This document shows, piece by piece, positions 44,996-53,380 of a DNA stretch of 64,000 bases. This DNA is from JBOFIQ01 sp051654905. Lineage in GTDB: Bacteria; Actinomycetota; Actinomycetes; Propionibacteriales; Propionibacteriaceae. Location of the stretch: contig JBOFYY010000158.1 in NCBI GenBank assembly GCA_051654905.1, positions 1-64,000 of the forward strand, given 5' to 3'. The position numbers were made by a program, and so were the translations under genes. The stretch's first letter is position 1, and the number at the start of each line of letters is the position of its first letter. The notes under the pieces are model-generated. The model was not told the DNA's origin and did not search any database. It was given only the letters and a program-made list of their open reading frames with translations.

Positions 44996-45700
44996 GTGCA
45001 GATCGTCGCAGTAGTAAGCCCCGGCAGCCCTGCCGTGAAGACTTTTGCTGTAGCTCACGGTGTTGATCCAACCGTTGCCCTCTGGGAAAAAGGTTGGCAT
45101 CTTATTCGTTGGCTCAACACTTGTTTAACTTCTGACGATGATGTCTCAATTACAGCGCAAGTACGTCCAGTTCGCCCTGGTTTAACAGCACCTACTGCTT
45201 CTATTCGTGGGCGGGATCCAGAATTAGGTCCGATCACAGTTACCCCTGTGGTTAAGCAACGCCTAGCCTGTTATGCCATTGCTGTGTCCCCACTAGGTCT
45301 CTTAGCTACCCGATTCTCTAGAAGTGTAGGAATCAACATTACTTGGGGTTTACCTGGCGGTGGACGCGAGTCTGGGGAGCTTCCCGCCGAAACAGTAATG
45401 CGCGAACTCTACGAAGAATCTGGACAAACTGGGCAGCTCAGCAGACTACTCGATATTCGCTCTGATCATTGGATTGGACGTTCCCCAACCGGAATTATTG
45501 AAGATTTCCATGCATTGCGGTTAATTTATGCTGTCACCGTCAGCTCTCCTACAACTCCCGTCGTCAATGACATCGGCGGGACTACCGCAGAAGCTCGTTG
45601 GATTGAATTAGACCAGTGGAGATCGTTACCTTGGACCGTAGGATCAAGAACTATTCTCGACGAGCACTTAAGCAACGTTCTAAAAGAAAACTCTGCTTAG
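44996..45700 (+). CDS. Nudix hydrolase with N-terminal extension
   Basis: A protein of 234 residues. The C-terminal Nudix domain (about 85-230) has a complete box at 122-144 (GGRESGE...REL.EESGQ). The first 85 residues are not recognisable as a known domain. They could be a substrate-specificity module. GTG start at 44996 without a clear ribosome binding site. The substrate is unknown. It is divergent from the YpfJ-type peptidase and ends at a strong bidirectional terminator. Confidence 0.75.
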   Translation: MQIVAVVSPGSPAVKTFAVAHGVDPTVALWEKGWHLIRWLNTCLTSDDDVSITAQVRPVRPGLTAPTASIRGRDPELGPITVTPVVKQRLACYAIAVSPLGLLATRFSRSVGINITWGLPGGGRESGELPAETVMRELYEESGQTGQLSRLLDIRSDHWIGRSPTGIIEDFHALRLIYAVTVSSPTTPVVNDIGGTTAEARWIELDQWRSLPWTVGSRTILDEHLSNVLKENSA

Positions 45701-45720
45701 ACTAGAAACTTCCTTAGACA

Positions 45721-45760
45721 TAAAATCCCTGCTGACAGATAAAAGTCAGCAGGGATTTTA
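45721..45760. terminator. Bidirectional terminator between Nudix and BI-1 genes
   Basis: A perfect 16-bp stem from 45721-45736 with 45745-45760, an 8-base loop and A/T-rich ends, between convergent genes. Confidence 0.88.
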
Positions 45761-45776
45761 AAGTCTTTAGCGATAA

Positions 45777-46589
45777 TCAGTCACGCAAGTAGCTTAGGAT
45801 CCGCAAGATATTGGTGTAGAGCCAGACCATCGTGACAGTGAGAGCAAAAGCTGCTCGCCACGACTCCTCCGCCGGAGCACCCATTCGGATACCTTTCTCG
45901 ATATCGTCAAAATCAGTGACTAACGAGAAAACTGCAAGAGCAGAGCCGAGCGCAGTCATTCCCACACCAAGAATGGATACCTCACCAAAAGAATCGTAAA
46001 GGCCAGCATTTAGACCAAATAGCTGCAGTACCACTGAGGCCAGCATCGCTATCGCAAAGCCACCAGTAGCGATTCCTAGAATCCGTCGAGCTTTATTTCC
46101 TACTTTGATATTGAAAGTACGGTAAGCGGCGAAGGTCAACGCAGCAGCAGCAAACGTTCCTAGCACCGCCTGCACGATAATTCCGGGGTAATAAGACTCG
46201 AAGATAGCGCTAAAGCCACCAACAAAGACACCTTCAATAGCAGCATAAGCAATAGCTCCCACTGCCCCAACCTGATGACGTCGCTGCACAATTATTGCGG
46301 TCACGAAAGCCGTCAACGAACCAATTAGGGCTACCAGACCTACCAACGCCGGTGGCGTCAAAACGTAGGTAACTCCTGCTGTCATCACCAGGATACCTAG
46401 CGTCATAAGTGACTTCACCATGACATCGTCAAAAGTCATACGCGGAGCAGAAACATATTGCTGTTGTCCATAAGCAGGAATCTGACTTAGCGGGATCTGT
46501 TGCTGTTGCCCATACGGATCCTGAACAACGACAACTGGCTGCTGGGACTGGCGGAATCCTTGACTAAGGATCGGGTTACTCATACTCAT
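45777..46589 (-). CDS. Bax inhibitor-1/YccA-family membrane protein
   Basis: A seven-helix membrane protein of the BI-1 family, about 270 residues. The N-terminal 50 residues are Gln/Pro/Tyr-rich (QDPYGQQQQIPLSQ and similar). Hydrophobic helices run from about residue 60 to the end, with DFDDIEKG and YTNILRIL at the C-terminal end, as in the family. BI-1 relatives act in calcium leak or protease modulation; the function here is not known. ATG 46589 (or 46583) is chosen over 46631, which has no ribosome binding site. The N-terminal choice does not affect the family call. Confidence 0.85.
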   Translation of the reverse strand: MSMSNPILSQGFRQSQQPVVVVQDPYGQQQQIPLSQIPAYGQQQYVSAPRMTFDDVMVKSLMTLGILVMTAGVTYVLTPPALVGLVALIGSLTAFVTAIIVQRRHQVGAVGAIAYAAIEGVFVGGFSAIFESYYPGIIVQAVLGTFAAAALTFAAYRTFNIKVGNKARRILGIATGGFAIAMLASVVLQLFGLNAGLYDSFGEVSILGVGMTALGSALAVFSLVTDFDDIEKGIRMGAPAEESWRAAFALTVTMVWLYTNILRILSYLRD

Positions 46590-46672
46590 TAGTGTAGAGG
46601 TAATCAGTCTCAAAGCAAGAGAGTTTGCCATACATGGGTACTAAGGCTCTACAATTCTTGTTGTAGTACATG

Positions 46673-46746
46673 GCCCTCGTAGCCCAATCGGCAGAGGCAA
46701 GCGGCTTAAACCCGCTCCAGTACGGGTTCAAGTCCCGTCGGGGGCA
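46673..46746 (+). tRNA. tRNA with anticodon UAA (Leu), short variable loop
   Basis: A cloverleaf of 74 nt can be drawn by hand. Acceptor GCCCTCG/CGGGGGC pairs 7 of 7 (with a T-G). The D stem is 3 bp, the anticodon stem AGCGG/CCGCT, loop CTTAAAC with anticodon TAA at 46707-46709, variable loop CCAGT, T stem ACGGG/CCCGT and loop TTCAAGT. The discriminator is A, as leucyl-tRNA synthetase requires; CCA is not encoded. Bacterial tRNA-Leu normally has a long variable arm, and this one does not. It is divergent from the BI-1 gene. Confidence 0.9.
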
Positions 46747-46749
46747 CTC

Positions 46750-47670
46750 TTAGAGAGCTAGTAGCTCTCTAGCTACACCGTCAAGAATGTCAGATTCGCT
46801 CACAATCAGTTCTGGCACAGCGACCCGATTCATAATGCGCGATAAGATCAGCGCTCCGCCACAAATCACTTCAGCTCTCTTAGGCTGAATAGATTTATAC
46901 TTTTCCATCACCTGAGAAACTGACATCGCTAACAGCTCAGCTGCCAGTGCAGACACTGCTGCTGTGCTTAACCGATACTGATGTACTTGTTCTCGATCAT
47001 ACTCAACTAGACCGAGTGCAGCTCCCGCAAGCGTAGTTACCGTTCCGGCAACTCCAATAACTGTCGTTGGCGAAGAAAAATCTACGCCACTGTTATCGAG
47101 AAGCCCATCAACAAAATCTTGTGCTTGGCAAATAGCTGCCGCTGATGGCGGATCCTCTTGAAAGAATCTTTCTCGAATTCGCACCGACCCCATATCGAGG
47201 CTGACAGCATGGGTAATACCCGCAGCCGTCGCGCCGTTAACAAGTTCAGTTGAACCGCCACCAATATCAAGAACCAAGATATTTCCGTTAGCCTCAGGAA
47301 CTCCAGCTAGTGCACCTTGGAAGGAAAGTTCCGCTTCCTGACTACCAGCAATTATTTGAGCTGGCACCCCTAGCCGAGAGTAGACCCCGTCGAAGAACTC
47401 TGCCGAGTTAGCAGCATCACGGGCGGCAGATGTCGCGATAAAACGTATTTTTTGGCAGTCATGGGCAGCAATAATTTGTGCATATTCAGCTACTGCGGTC
47501 AAAGTACGCGCGAGAGCTTCTGGATGAAAACGACGTGTCGCGTCAACACCTTGCCCTAACCGAGTCAGCCGAAGTTGCCGATCATGTTCGACAAAAGCTC
47601 CTTGCGCATCACATGATGCCACTAATAAGCGGATCGAATTAGTGCCACAATCAATAGCTGCAACCTTCAC
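46750..47670 (-). CDS. ppx: Ppx/GppA family exopolyphosphatase/pppGpp phosphohydrolase
   Basis: An ASKHA-fold hydrolase of 306 residues. AAIDCGTNSIRLLVA opens the fold, ATSAARDAAN is the second motif, and VLDIGGGSTELVNG is the phosphate-binding loop. It hydrolyses polyphosphate or pppGpp. The length of about 300 matches the actinobacterial short form, which lacks the HD-like C-terminal domain. It overlaps the DUF501 gene by 4 bases and follows eno and the ftsB-like gene. Confidence 0.9.
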   Translation of the reverse strand: MKVAAIDCGTNSIRLLVASCDAQGAFVEHDRQLRLTRLGQGVDATRRFHPEALARTLTAVAEYAQIIAAHDCQKIRFIATSAARDAANSAEFFDGVYSRLGVPAQIIAGSQEAELSFQGALAGVPEANGNILVLDIGGGSTELVNGATAAGITHAVSLDMGSVRIRERFFQEDPPSAAAICQAQDFVDGLLDNSGVDFSSPTTVIGVAGTVTTLAGAALGLVEYDREQVHQYRLSTAAVSALAAELLAMSVSQVMEKYKSIQPKRAEVICGGALILSRIMNRVAVPELIVSESDILDGVARELLAL

Positions 47671-48191
47671 TGCTGCTCGTCCTCACCTTTACAAGGACGG
47701 CACCAGAACTCGCCAATAGCAGCAACTGCTTCATCACCCCAAGGATTAACTCCCGGACCTGCTGCTAGTGCATGCCCAGCTAACGCATGTAAACACTTAA
47801 CCCGCGTGGGCATACCGCCCGCAGTTACCTTTGCAATCTCTGGGACATCTCCTACCCCAGCTTTCCTACCAACCTCAGCTCGATCAGCAAGATATGCCTC
47901 ATGAGCACGCTGATATTCTGCTTGCAACTGTGGATCTGCAGCCATACGTTCTTGCATATCCACCATGACTTGTCCAGCTTCTAGCGTTGAAATAGCTGAA
48001 GCTGCTCGTGGGCAGGTGAGGTAGAACGTCGTAGGGAAAGGAGTTCCATCTGGCAATCTCGGCGAGGTTGCCACAACCCCCGGTTTACCACAAGGACAAC
48101 GCCATGCCACCCCTACGGTGCCTCTAGGAACACGACCTAGCTGGGCAGTAACAGCAGTTTGATCGGCTTCAGTGAAATCTTCAAGAATCAT
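47667..48191 (-). CDS. DUF501 domain protein
   Basis: A protein of 174 residues of the DUF501 family, which is confined mainly to actinobacteria. A CPCGKPGVVATSPRLPDGTPFPT stretch and FYLTCPRAASAIS are characteristic. Other cysteines (RVKCLHAL, WCRPCKG) suggest a metal site. The function is unknown. It sits between the ftsB-like gene and ppx with 4-base overlaps both ways. This arrangement is common in actinobacteria. Confidence 0.85.
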   Translation of the reverse strand: MILEDFTEADQTAVTAQLGRVPRGTVGVAWRCPCGKPGVVATSPRLPDGTPFPTTFYLTCPRAASAISTLEAGQVMVDMQERMAADPQLQAEYQRAHEAYLADRAEVGRKAGVGDVPEIAKVTAGGMPTRVKCLHALAGHALAAGPGVNPWGDEAVAAIGEFWCRPCKGEDEQQ

Positions 48192-48835
48192 GACGGTTTA
48201 CTCGTAGGAGATAAGGAGGGATCAGGTCCCTCAATACGGGAAGGTGTAGGACGGGGAACAGCTTGTTCAGATTTGCTAGGTATTTGATCTGCCGCCACTA
48301 CCGAATCCCACATTTGCTGCCACCATGGCAAAGTTGATGCTGTTTGCAGTCCTCGGTTAGCAGTAATAGCGCTAGAGCCATCGACAGGGCGTCCGTCTGC
48401 ACCTATTACCACCCAACCAGTTTCGCCAGGAACAACCCAACCTAATCTTTCTCTAGCTTGAGCTTTGACATAGTCTGGGTCTTCCCAACGCGCAATCCGG
48501 TCTTGCTGGTTGGCAATTCGTTCCTGCGAAAGGAGTAGTTCTTTACGTTGCTGAGCTATTTGCTGACGTTGTTGGTAATACCTCCACACGCTAGGAGCGA
48601 AGGAAAGCACTAGAACCGCTAATGCCACAACAAGTATGACGATACGTCTAGTAGCCGACAAAGTGCGGTCAAGTGAAGCTGAGATATTGCCTTCTGCAGC
48701 TGCCGCAGTATCAACTTTTCCAATACTGCGACCCGTTTTCGCCTGCACCCGGGAACGGGTACTGGCCCGAGAACGCGTGGTATTGCGTCCCGGGCCAGAT
48801 CCCAGACGTGTGTCTCGACGCGTTTGCCGCGCCAT
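48188..48835 (-). CDS. FtsB/DivIC-type septum formation protein
   Basis: A division-related protein of 215 residues. The cytoplasmic N-terminus (about 1-60) is Arg/Ser/Thr-rich. One helix at about 62-84 is followed by a coiled coil (YYQQRQQIAQQRKEL...) and the RLGWVVPGETGWVVIG segment, which is characteristic of the actinobacterial FtsB/DivIC family. The tail is Ser/Pro-rich. It follows eno by 38 bases and overlaps DUF501 by 4. It probably joins the FtsQ-type divisome complex. Confidence 0.88.
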   Translation of the reverse strand: MARQTRRDTRLGSGPGRNTTRSRASTRSRVQAKTGRSIGKVDTAAAAEGNISASLDRTLSATRRIVILVVALAVLVLSFAPSVWRYYQQRQQIAQQRKELLLSQERIANQQDRIARWEDPDYVKAQARERLGWVVPGETGWVVIGADGRPVDGSSAITANRGLQTASTLPWWQQMWDSVVAADQIPSKSEQAVPRPTPSRIEGPDPSLSPTSKPS

Positions 48836-48873
48836 TAGTGTGTGGTCTCCATTAGGAAACCTAGTTTAGCGAT

Positions 48874-50154
48874 TCAGCCCTTGAAACGTGGGAAGGCGGC
48901 GCGACCGGCGTAGCGTGCTGCGTCGTCGAGCTCTTCCTCGATACGAAGAAGCTGGTTGTACTTAGCAACGCGCTCAGAACGAGCCGGTGCACCGGTCTTG
49001 ATCTGACCACAGTTAGTAGCAACGGCTAGATCAGCAATCGTGACATCTTCGGTTTCACCCGAACGATGCGACATCATGCAGCGGTATCCGCTACGGTGAG
49101 CCATCTCGACCGCGTCGAGAGTCTCAGTGAGGGAACCAATCTGGTTGACCTTAACCAAGAGCGCGTTAGCGGTGTTGGTTTCGATACCACGAGCCAAACG
49201 AGTTGGGTTGGTAACGAAAAGATCATCGCCAACCAGCTGAACCTTTGCGCCCAGCTCGTCGGTGATAGCCTTCCAGCCATCCCAATCTTCTTCATTTAGT
49301 GGATCTTCGATGGATACTAGCGGGTAAGCGTCAACCCACTCGGCGTAGATCTTGATCATGTCAGCAGAGGAAAGCTTCTTGCCTTCGAAGTTGTAAGCAC
49401 CATCTTCGAAGAACTCTGAAGCTGCAACATCGAGAGCTAGCGCAATATCTTTGCCTGGCTCTAGCCCGGCATCCTTGATGGCCTCCATGATGAGGTCAAG
49501 AGCTGCTCGGTTGCTCTCTAAGTTAGGAGCGAAACCACCTTCGTCGCCAAGACCTGTAGCAAGACCCTTGGTCTTGAGAACCTTCTTGAGCTGATGGTAA
49601 ACCGCTGCACCCATCTGAATAGCTTCAGCAAATGTTGCTGCGCCGATAGGAGCGATCATGAACTCCTGGATGTCAACGTTGGAATCAGCATGTGATCCAC
49701 CGTTGAGGATGTTCATCATCGGGACGGGAAGAACGTGAGCATTCGGTCCACCGATGTACTTGTAGAGCGCTAGATCAGAGGAATCAGCAGCAGCATGAGC
49801 TACTGCTAGCGAAACGCCGAGGATCGCATTAGCGCCCAGCTTGCCCTTGTTGTCAGTGCCGTCGAGCTCGATCATGGCCTGATCGATGTAGCGCTGCTCG
49901 GTAGCGTCCATACCCAGAATCTCGTTCTGAATATCTTCAATGACGTTATCGACGGCCTTTAAGACGCCTTTGCCATCAAAACGGGCCTTATCGCCGTCAC
50001 GAAGCTCTACAGCTTCAAAAGCGCCGGTAGAGGCGCCAGAGGGAACCGCAGCGCGGCCGGCCGAACCGTCTTCTAGGATAACCTCGACCTCGATAGTCGG
50101 GTTGCCGCGAGAATCCAAGATCTCGCGCGCGTAAACAGACTCAATGCTTGCCAT
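48874..50154 (-). CDS. eno: Enolase
   Basis: Interconverts 2-phosphoglycerate and phosphoenolpyruvate in glycolysis. The 426 residues are the standard length. Landmarks are DSRGNPTIEVEV near the N-terminus, GGSHADSNVDIQEFM, GDEGGFAPNL, SIEDPLNEEDW, LLVKVNQIGSLTET and SHRSGETED. GGAAGGGG lies 5 bases before the ATG. The product PEP feeds the PTS genes just to the right, though regulation of the two is not linked in sequence. Confidence 0.97.
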   Translation of the reverse strand: MASIESVYAREILDSRGNPTIEVEVILEDGSAGRAAVPSGASTGAFEAVELRDGDKARFDGKGVLKAVDNVIEDIQNEILGMDATEQRYIDQAMIELDGTDNKGKLGANAILGVSLAVAHAAADSSDLALYKYIGGPNAHVLPVPMMNILNGGSHADSNVDIQEFMIAPIGAATFAEAIQMGAAVYHQLKKVLKTKGLATGLGDEGGFAPNLESNRAALDLIMEAIKDAGLEPGKDIALALDVAASEFFEDGAYNFEGKKLSSADMIKIYAEWVDAYPLVSIEDPLNEEDWDGWKAITDELGAKVQLVGDDLFVTNPTRLARGIETNTANALLVKVNQIGSLTETLDAVEMAHRSGYRCMMSHRSGETEDVTIADLAVATNCGQIKTGAPARSERVAKYNQLLRIEEELDDAARYAGRAAFPRFKG

Positions 50155-50233
50155 GAGTGCCCCTTCCAGGGTGTGTGTCGCTGGCTCTTCTTGCTAGACC
50201 TAGCTTATCGGGCTTACGCCCTAGGGCAACACT

Positions 50234-50875
50234 TCATAGCGATTCGGTGGACACAATCTTTTTTTCTAGCTCAGATAGTGCTTCTCTTAATGTCTGTTCG
50301 GGGTCGATGCCGCTCAACTGCGCTCTAGAAACCAGCTCTAATAAGCCTTGTCCACACTCTTGTGCTGTTATCGGTTCCTCAGCTAATTGCACCTCAACTA
50401 TGTGAGAACGTGCACGCGATACCACCTTATGTGCACGAGCGAGCGCCGAAAGTCGTAGTGGAATACCAGTCAGCGACGAGTTCCGCTCTTTCTCACGACG
50501 TTTCTGACTTTCCCAAGCATGCTCAAGGTTTTCTGGCATCTGCTCATCGCTAAACACATACTGGTGACGTCTAATCAGTTTGGCGGTAATGCCTTCGGCT
50601 ATATCGTCAAAGGTGAACCGATTCTCCTGCGCTGCAATTTCAGCATGAAAAACTATTTGCAGCAGCAAATCCCCCAGTTCTTCACATAGATCAGCATCCG
50701 TGCCTTGTTCAATAGCATCAACTACTTCACAGGTTTCCTCGACAAGAAAATGCACCAAGGAACGATGCGTCTGTTCCTCATTCCACGGGCATTCTTTCCG
50801 AAGCTGGTGCATTACTGCAAGAAGTTGAGCAACCTGTGTAGGCTCCTCTGCCACAATCAGAACTTTTGCATCCAC
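50234..50875 (-). CDS. mazG: MazG nucleoside triphosphate pyrophosphohydrolase
   Basis: An NTP pyrophosphohydrolase of 213 residues. The MazG core starts LRKECPWNEEQTHRSLVHFLVEETCEVVDAIE. The Mg-binding EExxE is present (EETCE), followed by EELGDLLLQIVFHAEIA and a DIAEGITAKLIRRHQYVF stretch. It removes abnormal nucleotides or modulates ppGpp. It overlaps the lipoprotein gene by 19 bases. The N-terminal 20 residues before the core are weakly conserved, and a later start is possible. Confidence 0.9.
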   Translation of the reverse strand: MDAKVLIVAEEPTQVAQLLAVMHQLRKECPWNEEQTHRSLVHFLVEETCEVVDAIEQGTDADLCEELGDLLLQIVFHAEIAAQENRFTFDDIAEGITAKLIRRHQYVFSDEQMPENLEHAWESQKRREKERNSSLTGIPLRLSALARAHKVVSRARSHIVEVQLAEEPITAQECGQGLLELVSRAQLSGIDPEQTLREALSELEKKIVSTESL

Positions 50876-51360
50876 GAAGCAGCGAGTGAATTATTCATGA
50901 TGGAGACCGTAGAACGCTCGCTATCCCATCGACCATACCTAGGGTTGAGCGTCACTGGAATGCTAACTAGCGCCGTCTTGTTATCGCCCATTTTCTCAGT
51001 CAGGAGCGCAAAATCAACCATACTTTCAGCTAACTTATTTAGCTCCGCATCATTGCGGATCTCTGCTGGAAAGGTAGCGAGTTTTTCACTACGAGCACTC
51101 TGATCTACCACTAGATCTGGCTGAGCTTGCTTAATCCCAGTAGCTAGTTCACCGCGCGCTAGCAACGTAATAACTACCGGACGGGCCTGTGAGATTGGTG
51201 TTTTATCAATCTGTGCCACTTTTTCAGACAATTTATCGACGTCGGAGACAGTAAACTCATGACCGCCAACAGTGATCGCGTCACGAGGACTTTGTGCACA
51301 GCCACTCAAAGTTGCCGCAAGTAAAGCAGGGGCGAGAACAACAGTAAATACCTTGCGCAC
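50857..51360 (-). CDS. Lipoprotein, SurA-N-like position, unknown function
   Basis: A lipoprotein of 167 residues. RK, a hydrophobic stretch, then ATLSGC gives the lipobox. The mature part (ITVGGHEFTVSDVDKLSEKVA) resembles the N-terminal segment of SurA-like proteins, which are often found upstream of mazG in actinobacteria. No peptidyl-prolyl isomerase domain follows. GTG 51360 is preferred: a GGAGGAG box (51368-51374) lies 7 bases upstream. The longer frame from 51396 would put 12 residues before it, including the ribosome binding site itself. Confidence 0.75.
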   Translation of the reverse strand: MRKVFTVVLAPALLAATLSGCAQSPRDAITVGGHEFTVSDVDKLSEKVAQIDKTPISQARPVVITLLARGELATGIKQAQPDLVVDQSARSEKLATFPAEIRNDAELNKLAESMVDFALLTEKMGDNKTALVSIPVTLNPRYGRWDSERSTVSIMNNSLAASWMQKF

Positions 51361-51420
51361 GAAATTACTCCTCCATGATGATTCGATGTCATTCATTTAA
51401 CCACCTTCAACCTAAAAGAC

Positions 51421-51456
51421 GTACTGTGCCAGTCCGATATCGGTCTGGCACAGTAC
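51421..51456 (-). terminator. Terminator after ptsI
   Basis: A nearly perfect 36-base palindrome (GTACTGTGCCAG.CCGAT with its complement) lies 24 bases past the ptsI stop. On the minus strand it is followed by GTCTTTTAGG. Confidence 0.85.
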
Positions 51457-51479
51457 GAAATAACTTCTAAATACTAGGT

Positions 51480-53153
51480 TCATCCCAGAATTTCTTTTAC
51501 TACAATACGTGCTTCTGCCGCAGTTAAAGAAGTCAATGCAGCTTGTGCTGCCTGTTGACATTGCACCATCGTCACATTGCCAAGCTGCACCCCTACGGCA
51601 GCGATTGCCGAAGAAGCCATCGAGAGATAACCAACTCCTAGCCCCAACAAAACGCAAGCAAGTTGTGGGCTAGCTGCTGCTTCACCACAAACCCCCACCA
51701 TCTTGTCCATCTTCTGACCAGCCTCTGCCGCCATAGCGATCAGTCGCAAAACTGCTGGCTGCCATGGATCAGTGAGATTAGCTAGTTCCGGAGACATTCG
51801 ATCAGCTGCCATCGTGTACTGAGCAAGATCATTGGTACCGATAGAGAAGAAATCCACCTCAGCAAGGAACTGCTCTGCCATTAGCGCCACTGAAGGAACT
51901 TCAACCATGATTCCCGGGTGCATTCCTCGTTCCCGGCATAGCTCAACAAAAGCCTTAGTTTCGTCGATAGTGGCCACCATAGGAGCCATAACCCATGGTT
52001 CGCTAACGTCTTGATCATCGGCAGCTTGCGCTACTGCGTCTAGCTGCCGTTCTAGCAGTCCTGGATTAATCTGACTCAACCGAATAGCACGCACACCCAA
52101 TGCCGGGTTTTCTTCTTTAATAGTATTAGCGAAAGGAATTGGCTTATCTGAGCCAGCATCCAGCGTACGCAATACAACTTTTTTCCCGGGGAAAGCAGCA
52201 TAAACTTCACCATAAATACGCGCTTGCTCTTCGACACTTGGCTCAGTTTGAGAAGAAAGGAAGCACAATTCAGTACGGAAAAGTCCTACGCCCTGCGCCA
52301 TAGATGTTTCAGCTGCGGTACGTGCAGCTGACCCATCCTGTACATTGGCTAGTAAGTCAACGGGAACACCGTCAGCAGTTTGCGCAGGACCCCGCCAAGT
52401 TCTGATAGCTTCTCGTCGATGCGAATCTTCAACTACCAGTTGTTCTGCTTCATGAGCGTCGCCACCAATTTGTAACCGACCTAATTCACCATCAAGAAGG
52501 ATCGGAGAATGTTCTGGAATGCTTGCTAGATCTGCAGCAGCTACCACGCAAGGAATACCTAGCTGACGCGCAATGATTGACGTATGGCTAGTAGGGCCAC
52601 CAAAGCGAGTAACAATACCGCGTATCAGCTTGGGATCCAGCCCAGCAGTATCAGCAGGAGCAAGGTCATCCGATAGCAAAATTACTGGCTCATCAGGAGT
52701 TGGCACACCCGGCTCTGGCAAGCCCAACAGTTCTGCCATAACCCGGTCACGCACGTCACGAAGGTCTGTAACGCGTTCGGCCATCAGCCCGCCAGCAGCG
52801 GTAAATGCTTCCACAAATTGTTGTGTCGCATCCACTACTGCTTGTTCAGCAGCAGCACCATTTTTGATCAGCTTAAGAGCTGCTCGAATCCAACCTCGGT
52901 CTGTTGCAAGTTTCGAAGTAGCAGCAAGCACGTTGGAAGCTACGCCCGAAGCATGAGAAGCACGTTCTGCTAGTCGTTCTCCTACCAGAGCTGAAGCTGC
53001 TTTGAAACGCTCTGCTTCAGCTTCTCGCGCTTCTTCGACAACAACTCGTGTAGTAGTAGGCAACACTGGGCGTTCCCGAGTCCACGCTGCTGGCGCATAG
53101 GCGATACCTGGTACGACGCCCGTACCTGTCACCTCAAAGACATCCATACTCAT
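51480..53153 (-). CDS. ptsI: PTS Enzyme I (phosphoenolpyruvate-protein phosphotransferase)
   Basis: First phosphate carrier of the sugar PTS. The 557 residues have the usual order: N-terminal EIN with phospho-acceptor His190 in GGPTSHTSIIARQL, then the PEP-binding barrel with FRTELCFL, IGTNDLAQYTMAADR and VGVCGEAAASP (catalytic Cys). It phosphorylates HPr. It is divergent from the EIIBCA gene across 227 bases; ptsH lies beyond that permease. Start ATG at 53153; the second ATG two codons on is equally possible. Confidence 0.95.
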   Translation of the reverse strand: MSMDVFEVTGTGVVPGIAYAPAAWTRERPVLPTTTRVVVEEAREAEAERFKAASALVGERLAERASHASGVASNVLAATSKLATDRGWIRAALKLIKNGAAAEQAVVDATQQFVEAFTAAGGLMAERVTDLRDVRDRVMAELLGLPEPGVPTPDEPVILLSDDLAPADTAGLDPKLIRGIVTRFGGPTSHTSIIARQLGIPCVVAAADLASIPEHSPILLDGELGRLQIGGDAHEAEQLVVEDSHRREAIRTWRGPAQTADGVPVDLLANVQDGSAARTAAETSMAQGVGLFRTELCFLSSQTEPSVEEQARIYGEVYAAFPGKKVVLRTLDAGSDKPIPFANTIKEENPALGVRAIRLSQINPGLLERQLDAVAQAADDQDVSEPWVMAPMVATIDETKAFVELCRERGMHPGIMVEVPSVALMAEQFLAEVDFFSIGTNDLAQYTMAADRMSPELANLTDPWQPAVLRLIAMAAEAGQKMDKMVGVCGEAAASPQLACVLLGLGVGYLSMASSAIAAVGVQLGNVTMVQCQQAAQAALTSLTAAEARIVVKEILG

Positions 53154-53380
53154 CCCTGCTCATACCCTTCGATTCGATGTGCTTCGATCTACTGATCGTA
53201 GGAGGTTTTAATACTTTATTGCGCACCCTATTACCAGATCGTTGTAATCCAATATTTGTCGGGGCTTCCATAATCGTCTTTTTTGCAAACTTTTAGCAAA
53301 GAACACCTTAGAATCAATCTTTGTTGTTTTGTTCGACATAGCATATCGCCATCAGGCATATACAAGAAGGAGTACCTTCC
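53154..53380. promoter_or_regulatory. Divergent ptsI/EIIBCA intergenic region
   Basis: The 227-base spacer between two divergent PTS genes should carry both promoters. TAGAAT and an upstream TTGCAA face the permease with a long spacer, and TTTGC/GCAAA forms a short inverted repeat. GAAGGAG precedes the permease ATG. No BglG-type antiterminator site or terminator hairpin was recognised. Confidence 0.3.

Noticed and set aside
46673..46746. A stop-codon suppressor tRNA
   Set aside because: The anticodon UAA reads the UUA leucine codon, not a stop codon; UUA is an ordinary codon in this AT-tolerant genome.
53154..53380. BglG-type antiterminator site before the EIIBCA gene
   Set aside because: No terminator hairpin overlapping a RAT-like sequence and no bglG gene nearby.
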